Positions 6,901 to 15,400 of a stretch of 40,942 nucleotides of DNA are shown in pieces. Below the pieces are notes generated by a model. That model made no database searches. It was not told the origin of the DNA and worked only from the letters and a program-made list of their open reading frames with translations. The DNA is from Beijerinckiaceae bacterium (GTDB lineage Bacteria; Pseudomonadota; Alphaproteobacteria; Rhizobiales; Beijerinckiaceae), in assembly GCA_026461505.1 (NCBI GenBank), contig JAPJMW010000007.1, positions 1 to 40,942 of the forward strand, read 5' to 3'. The translations under genes were made by a program, and so were the position numbers. How positions within the stretch are numbered: position 1 is the first letter of the stretch; each line of letters begins with the position of its first letter.

Positions 6901-8901
6901 CTCAATCGCGGAAGACCGGCGACCCATGGTTTCGTCAACCGCCTGCGCGCCCAATTCGAGTGTCTTCGAAAGTGCTTCAACCCGATTATGAAGGGTTGCA
7001 TCAATGGTTTTTCCGGTATCGGCAAGGCTAATTTCAATGCGGCTAAGGTGTCCGCCGAGGCGCGCATCAATATCGATGGTTGCACGTCCCAGATTGGTCT
7101 CGATACGGTCAGCGTGTATTCCGAGCTTGTTGTCGAGCCGTTCGCTGAGCGTTTGAAGGTTTGTTTCAATCCGGTTGATGTGGCCGTTGAGCTTGTTGTC
7201 GATTGAGGTGCCACCGTCCAGGAGGCTGCCATCAATGCGCGAAAGATGCATGGCTAGGCTTGAGTCAAGCTTTTGCGAGGCGCCTTCGACGGTGAATTGG
7301 ATCGCTGAAGAACGCTCGGCAAGTACGCTGCCAAGACGATTGGTTTCAGAGGATAATTCATCAATCAGGCCACCAGCAGCTTCCGTCATGCGCGAGCGGA
7401 TTGTTTCAGCTTCGCGGCTAAAATCATCTCTTAAACGCTCAGCATGGGTCGTTACTGTGCTCGAAATATCACCCAAGCCTTCCGCAAATACCGTGCGGGA
7501 CTCGGATAGCTTTTCATCCATGATGATGGAGAGGCGGGTTGCCGTGTCATCGAAGGTACGCTCAATGGCTTCCGACTGGCGGGCCAGCGCGCTTCGAATT
7601 TCTTCACCGGAACTTAGAATATTCGCGGCAAAGGTTGATGAACCGTCGGCAATTTTCGATCCGGCTTTTTCAGCAGAAATTTCAATGGCTTGAACCATAT
7701 CTTCCGCGCGCGATACGAGTTCTGTCGTCAACTGCGTGCCGGTCGAGCTTAATTTATCAGCTACTGCATCGGCTTTAGTGGAAAGCGTGGTGACAATGTT
7801 TTCGCCGATATTTGTTAGGCGACCCGTGATCGAGTCGTTAGCATTACCTAGATTCCGTAGGAGATCATCACCCTTGTCCGTCAAGATGCTGATCAATGAC
7901 TCTCCGGTGCGACCAAGGGTTGTCGCAATGCTGCCGGTTTTTGAATCAATCGCAAACGCCACCTTCTGACCTGCATCTTCCACGAGTGAAGTGATGCGGT
8001 TCATCGCCGTATCAATTTCACGACCGAGATGCTCATGGGTCGTCAGGATGGATGAGCGAATTTGATCGGCATTGGTCGAAATTGCATCACGCTGTAACGC
8101 AAGCTCGTCGATCAAGGCACGAATGCGAATTTCATTTTGGCCATAGGCGCGCTCAAGCGTGGCGATTTCATTGTGCACCATGGTTTCAAGTTCGCTGGCA
8201 CGCGCAACCGCGCGTTCCATGCCATCACCCATTGCGGCGACTTCACGGCGTACGACCTGTGACAGGCTGACGACCGCTTCCGCGCTTGAACCTTCAGGCT
8301 CAGCCAGACGCATGGCCACTTGTGCCATGGATTGCGCCACTATTTGCATTTCCCGCGCACGAACCGAGGCGAAAGCAAGTGCGAAAAAAACGATAATCGG
8401 TAGCGCGCTGGCAAAGGCCAAATAAGGAAGTACGGTCTTGATGCCTTGGCTGAATAGCCCTGTCCCTGCTACCGAAACCAAGTCGACAGTCGCCCAAAAA
8501 GCATAACCTGCAAAGGCAAGCCAAACGACAGAAGCTACAGCTGCGACAATATAGGCGCGACGAGAAGACTGGGCCTGCAGGGCATGAAGAATTTCACCAA
8601 CCGCGCGGCGGTCATCATTGGCCGGCTGGCCTGGTAGGGATCGAGGGCTGTCGTCTGAGCGTGACCGTTCGATCGGCGGGCGCTCCCGGCGCGCTGGAGC
8701 ATCGGAGCTTCGCGCTGGTGTCGTCGTTTCGTTGGATCCGGCTTCGGTCCGAGGCATACGCGTTTTTGAGGTTGCCGATCCATCGGTCAGCGTGTCCTCC
8801 GTGGCATCGACGGCCGATCCATTAATGGAGAGATTAAGCGCCTCTTCAATTGCCGAGAGGGCCGCTTCTGCTGAATCCGAAACTTTTTTCTGCGTAGCCA
8901 T
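3973..8901 (-). CDS. Giant membrane-anchored coiled-coil protein, GPR/RgsE-like polar growth factor
   Basis: The 1642-residue protein has a disordered polar N-terminus (1-110), two membrane segments (about 116-138 and 158-180), an enormous helical region (about 185-1370), a Pro/Ala-rich linker (about 1375-1530) and a compact conserved-looking C-terminal domain (about 1534-1642, with LWSSYLKGE and GRVYTVLAHISRR). This matches the architecture of the rhizobial Growth Pole Ring protein GPR of Agrobacterium and RgsE of Sinorhizobium, apolipoprotein-like proteins that organise unipolar growth. Residues 280-1093 form 74 consecutive 11-residue repeats. GAGG lies 6 bases before the ATG. GPR itself is longer (about 2100 residues as I recall). 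Polar location and role here are inferred from architecture, not from alignment. Confidence 0.75.
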   Translation of the reverse strand: MATQKKVSDSAEAALSAIEEALNLSINGSAVDATEDTLTDGSATSKTRMPRTEAGSNETTTPARSSDAPARRERPPIERSRSDDSPRSLPGQPANDDRRAVGEILHALQAQSSRRAYIVAAVASVVWLAFAGYAFWATVDLVSVAGTGLFSQGIKTVLPYLAFASALPIIVFFALAFASVRAREMQIVAQSMAQVAMRLAEPEGSSAEAVVSLSQVVRREVAAMGDGMERAVARASELETMVHNEIATLERAYGQNEIRIRALIDELALQRDAISTNADQIRSSILTTHEHLGREIDTAMNRITSLVEDAGQKVAFAIDSKTGSIATTLGRTGESLISILTDKGDDLLRNLGNANDSITGRLTNIGENIVTTLSTKADAVADKLSSTGTQLTTELVSRAEDMVQAIEISAEKAGSKIADGSSTFAANILSSGEEIRSALARQSEAIERTFDDTATRLSIIMDEKLSESRTVFAEGLGDISSTVTTHAERLRDDFSREAETIRSRMTEAAGGLIDELSSETNRLGSVLAERSSAIQFTVEGASQKLDSSLAMHLSRIDGSLLDGGTSIDNKLNGHINRIETNLQTLSERLDNKLGIHADRIETNLGRATIDIDARLGGHLSRIEISLADTGKTIDATLHNRVEALSKTLELGAQAVDETMGRRSSAIEQALSDHVTTLESKITSASESFTGMIGERVAAVSASFMTGANLLETSLSRNVEHIESNLAGYATRIDQSIGSRVASLEATIRDGATTLDRNLSSYLGEITATLDQGGARINSTLSGQIEAFEKTVIVKGGALSETLYRRLSDFQTNVLDRSSDINVAITDNLTKLEHVLETNGSVLAERIEKNTSQFTSTIEARLGEVAHLFSTEGKALSDRLSEQAKNAAGIIEHQLSAIEENSRLKSIAVAEGIDAMFARVDQGIAQRTTALVDAMADRAADIENTLSISNSAIGATIEAKTEDLGRVMTERAERVTQTLAVRATEINEILGERALEIAGTLDGQIRHFEDNIVSRLETIGTVIGTQSDHFGETLKGQTEAISTTLDSVIDKLSTALDTHGTGLIDNLRSHSTNVTQTITEVGQKAARSLTDATSQIQSETIVTLQKLADASQIVQTVVGSANEAIVKLEGTLADRIVGLSHAGSIIRDDAMESTKLLMEQIEAMRYVTGAGVGETRALIDMLDERTRAVSSVTREHVDMLESATGMLTQVEQRLGIDLATRRENIEALTAGLNSRISDVQNVADSFASKMAEALEVVENRTTAINSLMNDTSAKAGQALRDQFAAVRVEADNEKDRTLETVRGVTAATVAEMGDVLSKLIQKFDETAKDVKATTVQIAREIENTRDEIANSLVNLPREAQEQGASLRRAIGDQSRALSELSNILVSAGRATDVAKPIPASAVAAPAPTPVSAPVIMPAPAPVAPRQEAVYVAPVQPATIASVEPVVPEAKTPSLPVRDIPQPAPAATEINLRQDTKPTPSVDKNQRAGWLSDLLDRASRDEGKVSEEVEPAKPSIAPKAQAVIEEPKVEAPKEPISALLSDISNLVDANSVARLWSSYLKGEPTAFSRSIYTLEGQRRFEELTNLHAQDERFRASLEAYANKFETVLRDLTASDQDGAITRSILASPEGRVYTVLAHISRRLG
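5623..8064 (-). repeat. Array of about 74 tandem 11-residue (33-nt) degenerate hendecad repeats inside the GPR-like gene
   Basis: Codons 280-1093 of the large coiled-coil gene divide into 74 consecutive units of exactly eleven residues with no insertion or deletion. The consensus has a hydrophobic residue at position 2, another at 6 and often one at 9 or 10; examples are RIETNLQTLSE, RLDNKLGIHAD, SLEATIRDGAT and EINEILGERAL. The phase is lost after KAARSLTDATS. Adjacent units differ at most positions, so the repeat is a protein-level pattern rather than recent DNA duplication. Hendecads form right-handed coiled coils or amphipathic helices, the feature behind apolipoprotein matches. Confidence 0.85.
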
Positions 8902-9168
8902 TATATGCCTCAGTGTTTCCGGTTTGCCCCGGATAGGAACCGATCATCGGACATTTTATCAATCGCGGACCTAAAAGGATACCCGCCGGTTCAGGAGAAT
9001 GAAAACAGCGTTAACGGGAAAGTTACCCTATCGTAAAATGCCCGAACGTGCGACATTTTCGTCAAAGAATGAGGCCTTTTTTAGTTTACCCCTCGTCAAA
9101 ATGCAGCCACTCCACTATTAAATCTCAAATACGGGATGAGAAGCGATCCGTTTTATGACGAGGGTTCA

Positions 9169-9489
9169 ATGACGAAGCTACAATTTGTCGATTTTGGTGG
9201 TAACGCACGGGTCGTTGAGGCGCCAGTCGGCTCTACCGTGATGGAAGCGGCCATCAAAAATGCGGTTCCAGGGATTGAGGCCGAATGCGGCGGCGCCTGC
9301 GCCTGTGCCACGTGCCATGTGTATATCGATGACGCCTGGCAGGCGATTGTGGGACCACCAACCTCAATGGAAGAGGATATGCTGGATTTTGCCTATGATG
9401 TGCGGCCAAATTCCCGTCTTTCGTGCCAAATTAAGGTGACGGATCAGCTTGATGGTCTGATTGTGCACACACCTGAACGCCAAGCTTAA
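9169..9489 (+). CDS. [2Fe-2S] ferredoxin, adrenodoxin/ISC type
   Basis: This 106-residue protein is a small soluble electron carrier. The cluster ligands follow the adrenodoxin-type spacing: Cys40, Cys46, Cys49 (C-x5-C-x2-C within [12 protein letters not shown]) and Cys86 (RLSCQ). Cys44 is an additional cysteine. Start ATG 9169 has GAGG 5 bases upstream; an upstream in-frame ATG at 9136 adds a non-family extension. A pyridine-nucleotide-dependent flavoprotein gene follows 32 bp downstream and is the likely reductase. Ferredoxins of this group serve Fe-S assembly, P450s or ring hydroxylation; the exact partner is not shown. Confidence 0.93.
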   Translation: MTKLQFVDFGGNARVVEAPVGSTVMEAAIKNAVPGIEAECGGACACATCHVYIDDAWQAIVGPPTSMEEDMLDFAYDVRPNSRLSCQIKVTDQLDGLIVHTPERQA

Positions 9490-9503
9490 TAGCGCTTTTT
9501 TAG

Positions 9504-10562
<1,059 letters not shown>

Positions 10563-10570
10563 TCCTGCGT

Positions 10571-10597
10571 CCGCCTTTATGATCCAGATCAAGGCGG
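10571..10597 (+). terminator. Possible hairpin terminator after the ferredoxin reductase gene
   Basis: A perfect 7-bp inverted repeat (CCGCCTT / AAGGCGG) with a 13-base loop begins 8 bases after the reductase stop codon. No T-run follows, so intrinsic termination would be weak; it may only protect the mRNA end. Confidence 0.35.
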
Positions 10598-10667
10598 GTG
10601 AGGGGTAATCCATCCATAGTCAGGCTGTGGCTTCTGCTGCGGTAGCCTGGCTAATGGAGGATGAAGT

Positions 10668-11111
10668 ATGTTTTCTTCGATTGTTGTTCCGGTCGATCTT
10701 TCAGAAATCGATATTGCGCAACCCGCCCTTGATCGCGCCGTCGCGCTCGCGGCCATGACCAATGCGTCGATCCACCTCGTTTATGTGCGATCGATCCTGC
10801 CCGTCACCTTTATGGAATATGTCCCGCCTTATTTTGACGAAGAGCAGCAGGAGGATTGCGAAAAGCGAATGAAGGAATTGGTGGCCAAACTTCCGTTAAC
10901 CGACAAGTCAAAGGTTACGACCGCCGTTCGCATGGGATCGGTTTATAATGAGGTACTGGCCGAGGCAGAAAGCGCAAAGGCAGATTTGATCGTTGTCGGA
11001 TCGCATCGTCCGGCTATGTCGACCTATTTACTGGGGTCCAATGCAACCACCATTGTTCGCCATGCGCCCTGTTCGGTTATGGTCGTGCGTACACCGGAAA
11101 AGAAGAATTAA
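10668..11111 (+). CDS. Universal stress protein, UspF/UspG-like
   Basis: This 147-residue single-domain protein has the UspA fold. It opens MFSSIVVPVDLSE, with the Asp expected near the nucleotide, and its C-terminal GSHRPAMSTYLLGSNA plus VRHAPCSVMVVR forms the phosphate-binding loop of ATP-binding Usp proteins of the UspF/UspG kind. Such proteins are induced under starvation or other stress and act in the cytoplasm. A strong GGAGG lies 7 bases before the ATG. The gene overlaps the last four bases of the convergent small membrane protein gene. Confidence 0.93.
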   Translation: MFSSIVVPVDLSEIDIAQPALDRAVALAAMTNASIHLVYVRSILPVTFMEYVPPYFDEEQQEDCEKRMKELVAKLPLTDKSKVTTAVRMGSVYNEVLAEAESAKADLIVVGSHRPAMSTYLLGSNATTIVRHAPCSVMVVRTPEKKN

Positions 11112-11398
11112 CGATCTTTTTGACGTTCGATGACGTGATATTCGACGTCGATAGATGTGACATTCGCCTCGCGCGCAGCCTGTCGCAAGGCCCGCCGGAT
11201 CCGCCATTGAAGGATCAGAGCACCCGCTACGATAAAGGGCGTGAGAACCAATAGGATACTCGCGCTCAACAAAAACATGCCAATACCCAAGGCTCCTGCG
11301 ACGAAAGCCACCAGAAGCATGGCCCATCCGGGGATTTTCGTAACCTGGAAGGTGTTAGACGTGCGCGGAGAAAAGGGGTCTGCCATGGATAAAGCCAT
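11108..11398 (-). CDS. Small two-helix membrane protein, unknown function
   Basis: The 96-residue product has two predicted membrane segments (about 24-43 and 47-67) separated by a very short turn, then a basic, helical cytoplasmic tail (RRALRQAARE) and a polar end. The start is uncertain: ATG 11398 or ATG 11386 (MADPFSP) both lack a clear ribosome site. I recognise no domain. It overlaps the universal stress protein gene tail to tail by 4 bases and is divergent from the SixA-like gene. Confidence 0.7.
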   Translation of the reverse strand: MALSMADPFSPRTSNTFQVTKIPGWAMLLVAFVAGALGIGMFLLSASILLVLTPFIVAGALILQWRIRRALRQAAREANVTSIDVEYHVIERQKDR

Positions 11399-11520
11399 TC
11401 GTGATCAGTGATTAAAAGACGCTTGATGGAACATGGCCCTTAGAGCACGCCATTTCAACCGGGTGTGGAACGAATGGAACCCGACTTGTGGCTTGTTCGC
11501 CATTGGCCTAGCTTGAGACC

Positions 11521-12036
11521 ATGCGTCGTTTGATTTTATTTCGCCACGGAAAAGCGGTTCCCCATGATGCGGCTCCTGATTTTGATCGGGGCCTGACCGC
11601 GCGCGGTATGCGCGATAGCGCTGGCGTGGGCACTTACCTTGCGGCCGAACATATTCATCCGGACATGGCGCTTGTCTCACCTGCTTTGCGCACCAAAATG
11701 ACGTGGGATGAGGCAAAGGGTGCTTTTGGCAACATCGAACTACACTATGACAAAGCATTATACCTAGCCTCATCGGATCTCGTATTACGCCAGTTGCAAG
11801 CCGTTCCCGATCGGGTGCTAACACTTATCCTAGTGGCACATAATCCCTCACTGCATGATCTCGCGCAGGAACTAATAGGATATGGAGACCGCTATGCTTT
11901 GGCACGATTGCGGGAGCATATGCCAACGGCGGGCATTGTTGTCCTAGACTGCGATATTGATCATTGGTCAGATCTTGCCGTACGCTCGGCGCGGCTTGAG
12001 CGTTTTCGTACGCCGGAACGCCACCAAGACGATTAG
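11521..12036 (+). CDS. SixA-like histidine phosphatase
   Basis: This 171-residue protein belongs to the histidine phosphatase superfamily. The catalytic RHG is at residues 8-10 (His9), a phosphate-binding Arg follows in SPALRTK, and the second catalytic His is in LVAHNPSLHD near residue 103. The short length without an inserted cap domain matches SixA, which dephosphorylates phosphohistidine on HPt domains or NPr in other bacteria. The natural substrate here is unknown. It lies 179 bp ahead of flgE; a role in flagellar signalling is not indicated. Confidence 0.87.
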   Translation: MRRLILFRHGKAVPHDAAPDFDRGLTARGMRDSAGVGTYLAAEHIHPDMALVSPALRTKMTWDEAKGAFGNIELHYDKALYLASSDLVLRQLQAVPDRVLTLILVAHNPSLHDLAQELIGYGDRYALARLREHMPTAGIVVLDCDIDHWSDLAVRSARLERFRTPERHQDD

Positions 12037-12127
12037 AGCTAGGCATTTTTTGCCGCCAAGTGGTGCAATTTTGCCGGGTCACTAAATTGCGATCAAATTT
12101 TATCACGTAAATACAATATCTTTATGG

Positions 12128-12142
12128 TGGCATGTCGCTTGC
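12128..12142 (+). promoter_or_regulatory. Candidate sigma-54 promoter for flgE-flgK-flgL
   Basis: The sequence TGGCATG-TCGC-TTGC matches the sigma-54 consensus TGGCACG-N4-TTGC with one mismatch. The GG and GC elements are 12 bp apart as required. Transcription would start near 12154, about 60 bases before the flgE ATG at 12215. Sigma-54 control of hook genes is known from Caulobacter; no sigma-54 activator gene is in the window. Confidence 0.5.
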
Positions 12143-12214
12143 GTTGCCCCTTTCGAACCTGTTGCAGCACTTTAAGCCGCGGCAGCATCGTTGGCATACG
12201 CAGTGTAGCATGAA

Positions 12215-13534
12215 ATGGGCATTTTTGGAGCAATGCAAACGGCGGTTTCGGGCATGTCGGCGCAGGCCTTTGCGCTCGAAAACATATCTGGAAATATCGC
12301 AAACTCGCAGACCATTGGGTATAAGCGGATCGATACGAGTTTCGAAGATATGATCCCGGATTTGAGCCTTAGCGCTCGTATAACGGGTGGGGTTAATGCA
12401 AGTTCCTTAGCGACAAACTCTGTTGCTGGGTCGTTTAAATCGACAGGAATTAACTCTAATATCGCTTTATCGGGTGATGGCTATTTTGCAACCAGTCAAA
12501 AGACAACAACCAAATCAGGAGTTTCTTCCTTTGCTACGTCGCCGTATTTTACCCGACGTGGTGACTTCGCGCTCGATAAAAACAAGAACCTTGTAAACGG
12601 TGCTGGGTATTATCTTATGGGATATACCGTTGATCCGATTTCCGGTATGGCGAATTCGGGTGTTCCGACGACTATTCAATTACCAACAGGTGATATGCCG
12701 CCCAAGGCAACGTCGACGATTACGTATCAAGGAAATTTACCAACCACACCGTCCAACCCCATCGATCCGGCGAATGCTATTGCGCCTGGCGTTGCTGCGC
12801 CTGCGACAACTATTACAGCAGCGAATGAAAGCAATTTCCTGAATGCGTCAATCGCCGGCGGATCTGTAACGGTTTATGATTCTAAAGGTTCACCTGCAAC
12901 ACTCCAAACGCGTTGGGCCAAAAATTCGTCGGGTACGTATGACGTCTATTATGAAAATAATAGCACTGCTACGGGTACTGCAGCAAAATGGACGTTCCTA
13001 CAAAACTTCCAATTTGATTCAAGCGGTAAGATGACTACGCCTGCCACGCCCTCCGTATCGGTGACAGGGTTGACGATTGATGGAACGGCGCTTGGTGCGT
13101 TAACAATCGATTTCAATGGTATGTCGCAATATGGCGACACGTCGGGTCAGTTTAGAACAACGAATATAGCGCAAGATGGATATACATCAGCATCGTTGAC
13201 GGGCGTCAATTTTGGCGACAAAGGGCGCGTTTATGCGCAGTACTCGAATGGGCTGCAGCAACCTGTAGCCGATATCGCAGTCGCTAAATTCAATGGCGGT
13301 CAAGCCTTGAAGCGATTGGATGGCGGCGTCTATCAGCAGTCAGATCAATCCGGTGATCCGATTTATGGGGCTGGTGACCCAAACATACTTGTTGGTGGCC
13401 TTGAGGCTTCAAACGCCGATATTTCCCACGAATTCAGTTTGATGATCGCAACACAACAGGCTTATTCCGCTAACGCAAAAGTTATCACGGCGGCGCAGCA
13501 AATGATGACAGAAGCGGTAAATGTCATCCGCTGA
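12215..13534 (+). CDS. flgE: Flagellar hook protein FlgE
   Basis: The 439-residue protein forms the flexible hook that joins the flagellar rod to the filament. The N-terminus MGIFGAMQTAVSGM with ENISGNIANSQTIGYKR is the flagellar rod/hook signature, and the C-terminal ISHEFSLMIATQQAYSANAKVITAAQQMM is the matching export/assembly helix. The middle region (about 80-350) holds the variable surface domains, rich in Thr, Ser and Gly, with TITYQGNLPTTP typical of FlgE. There is no strong ribosome site before the ATG. flgK follows after 27 bp and flgL after that, suggesting one transcription unit from the sigma-54-like site at 12128. Confidence 0.95.
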   Translation: MGIFGAMQTAVSGMSAQAFALENISGNIANSQTIGYKRIDTSFEDMIPDLSLSARITGGVNASSLATNSVAGSFKSTGINSNIALSGDGYFATSQKTTTKSGVSSFATSPYFTRRGDFALDKNKNLVNGAGYYLMGYTVDPISGMANSGVPTTIQLPTGDMPPKATSTITYQGNLPTTPSNPIDPANAIAPGVAAPATTITAANESNFLNASIAGGSVTVYDSKGSPATLQTRWAKNSSGTYDVYYENNSTATGTAAKWTFLQNFQFDSSGKMTTPATPSVSVTGLTIDGTALGALTIDFNGMSQYGDTSGQFRTTNIAQDGYTSASLTGVNFGDKGRVYAQYSNGLQQPVADIAVAKFNGGQALKRLDGGVYQQSDQSGDPIYGAGDPNILVGGLEASNADISHEFSLMIATQQAYSANAKVITAAQQMMTEAVNVIR

Positions 13535-13561
13535 TTTAGTTTAAAGGTAGAGTAGGAAACC

Positions 13562-15388
13562 ATGGATTTATTTGGAGCTCTTTCAAATGCCTTTAATGGT
13601 CTAAATCATACCCAAGACGCATTATCCGTGGTTTCACAAAATGTGGCTGGCGCTAACCAAGCTGGCTATGTTCGCAGGGAATATGTGGGTCAGACGACCA
13701 ACGGCATAACTCCCAGTGTTCAGCGCGTCCTTGATTCCTATGTACAGAAGCAATTATGGTCTGAAACAAGTTCATCCGGATATACGAGCGTCCAGGCTGA
13801 CTATACCAAGCAGCTTGATGGAATCTATGGCGATCCAACGGGAGCATCTCAGCTTTCCTCGAGCATCGACAATTTTAAGAATACGCTAAATACACTGCAA
13901 AACAATCCATCGGGAGGAGCGGAGCAATCGACTGTTTTGTCGGCTGCATCGGATGTGGCATTAAGACTAACAAGCATGTCCAGCGGTATTCAAAACTTAA
14001 GAAGCGGGACCGAAGAAGCTATCGCTCAATCGGTGACGCAAGCCGATACACTTTTAAAACAATTGGCGACCCTGAATTCCCGTATTAAGGCGGCTGGTCC
14101 TCAGAATAATTTGGATCTCTTGGACAATCGTGACGCTGCGCTTTCGCAATTGTCTAACTTAATGGCCATAAACGTAACCGAGTTACCCGATGGGAGTGTG
14201 AATCTTACGAACCGAAGCGGTACGGCTTTGGTAACGGGTCAACAAGCTTCCGATTTATCATTTGACTCCCATGCACCGCTGACGGCCACGAACCTTTATT
14301 CAATAATGGCAGGGCAAAGCGGGGTAGGTACGATCACGGTTTCCGGAAATGGTTCGAGCACTAATCTACTTTCAGGGGATGCGTCCATCGGTGGTCAGAT
14401 CGGGGGCCTTATTGAATTGCGGGATAAGATCTTACCGAATGCCCAGTCGCAATTGGATGATATCGGCGCTGGCGTATCGCTAGCTTTATCTAATCGCTCC
14501 GTATCATCGTCATCTATCGCAGGCGGGCTTTCGCTTGATACAACGGGTATCCAGCCAGGCAACCGGATGGCACTTACCTTCACCGACTCCTCTGGCACCG
14601 TTCATCAAGTAACCATGATACGGGTTGATGATGCATCAAAATTACCGCTTGCCGATAATGCGACAGCAGATGCTAATGACAAGGTTATCGGTGTTGCATT
14701 CTCAGGTGGATTGGCGTCTGCGGTATCGGACATGCAAGCCGGGCTAAATGCGATCGGTGCCGGTATAACCGTTTCAGCATCCACAGTCCCGCCCGGATCC
14801 AATATAGTCTCATTTACCGCATCCGGGACAGCATCCGTTAACGCTCTTTCTGCAACGATAACGAATATGCAAATTCAGGGGCAGGGCAACGCGCTGCCAT
14901 TCTTTATCGATTCCGCAACTGGCCTACCTTACACTGGTTCATTTGACGTCAAGGATCAGCGCATTGGAATTGCAAGCCGGTTGCAAATAAATCAGGCGCT
15001 TACGGTAAAGCCATCTGCATTAGCGGATGCAACAGGTACCTCGATATCGGGTGATCCGATGCGTGCGAAAGCACTTGTGTCACAGTTGATGTCTCAAACG
15101 GTAGAGGTCCACCCAGAATCTGGTTTGTCGGTGGGTTCCGCCACAACGGTTTCAAATCTTGTTAAACAAGTCTTTCAAACGCAGGCAAATTTAACCAATC
15201 GATTGGCCTCCCTCGATAGCAGCCAATCCGTTGTTCTTGCGTCCGTTCAAGGTCGCTTTAATAAGTCCTCGAGTGTGAATATGGATGAGGAGCTAACCAA
15301 CCTAACAGCACTTCAAAACGTATATGCAGCGAATGCAAAAGTCATGACGACTATCCGTGAAATGTTCACGGTCTTAATGCAATTGTGA
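13562..15388 (+). CDS. flgK: Flagellar hook-associated protein 1 (FlgK)
   Basis: FlgK is the first hook-filament junction protein, exported through the flagellar apparatus and placed at the hook tip. The 608-residue product has the family N-terminus (LFGALSNAFNGL, then VSQNVAGANQAGYVRREY) and the C-terminal SVNMDEELTNLTALQNVYAANAKV-type helix ending in MFTVLMQL. The helical coiled D1 segment spans about residues 90-210 and the variable domains lie between 210 and 500. Spacing to flgE is 27 bp and to flgL 12 bp. The length is within the range of the family (about 480-650). Confidence 0.94.
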   Translation: MDLFGALSNAFNGLNHTQDALSVVSQNVAGANQAGYVRREYVGQTTNGITPSVQRVLDSYVQKQLWSETSSSGYTSVQADYTKQLDGIYGDPTGASQLSSSIDNFKNTLNTLQNNPSGGAEQSTVLSAASDVALRLTSMSSGIQNLRSGTEEAIAQSVTQADTLLKQLATLNSRIKAAGPQNNLDLLDNRDAALSQLSNLMAINVTELPDGSVNLTNRSGTALVTGQQASDLSFDSHAPLTATNLYSIMAGQSGVGTITVSGNGSSTNLLSGDASIGGQIGGLIELRDKILPNAQSQLDDIGAGVSLALSNRSVSSSSIAGGLSLDTTGIQPGNRMALTFTDSSGTVHQVTMIRVDDASKLPLADNATADANDKVIGVAFSGGLASAVSDMQAGLNAIGAGITVSASTVPPGSNIVSFTASGTASVNALSATITNMQIQGQGNALPFFIDSATGLPYTGSFDVKDQRIGIASRLQINQALTVKPSALADATGTSISGDPMRAKALVSQLMSQTVEVHPESGLSVGSATTVSNLVKQVFQTQANLTNRLASLDSSQSVVLASVQGRFNKSSSVNMDEELTNLTALQNVYAANAKVMTTIREMFTVLMQL

Positions 15389-15400
15389 CGGAGATCAATC

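Noticed and set aside
5623-8064. 33-nt periodicity that could be taken for a CRISPR or DNA tandem repeat
   Set aside because: Units are not identical at DNA level, there are no spacers, and the period is exactly eleven codons in an open frame.
9006-9021. TTAAC...GTTAC near the GPR-like gene promoter, resembling a CtrA site
   Set aside because: The half-sites are separated by eight bases rather than seven and the second is TTAC, so the match is poor.
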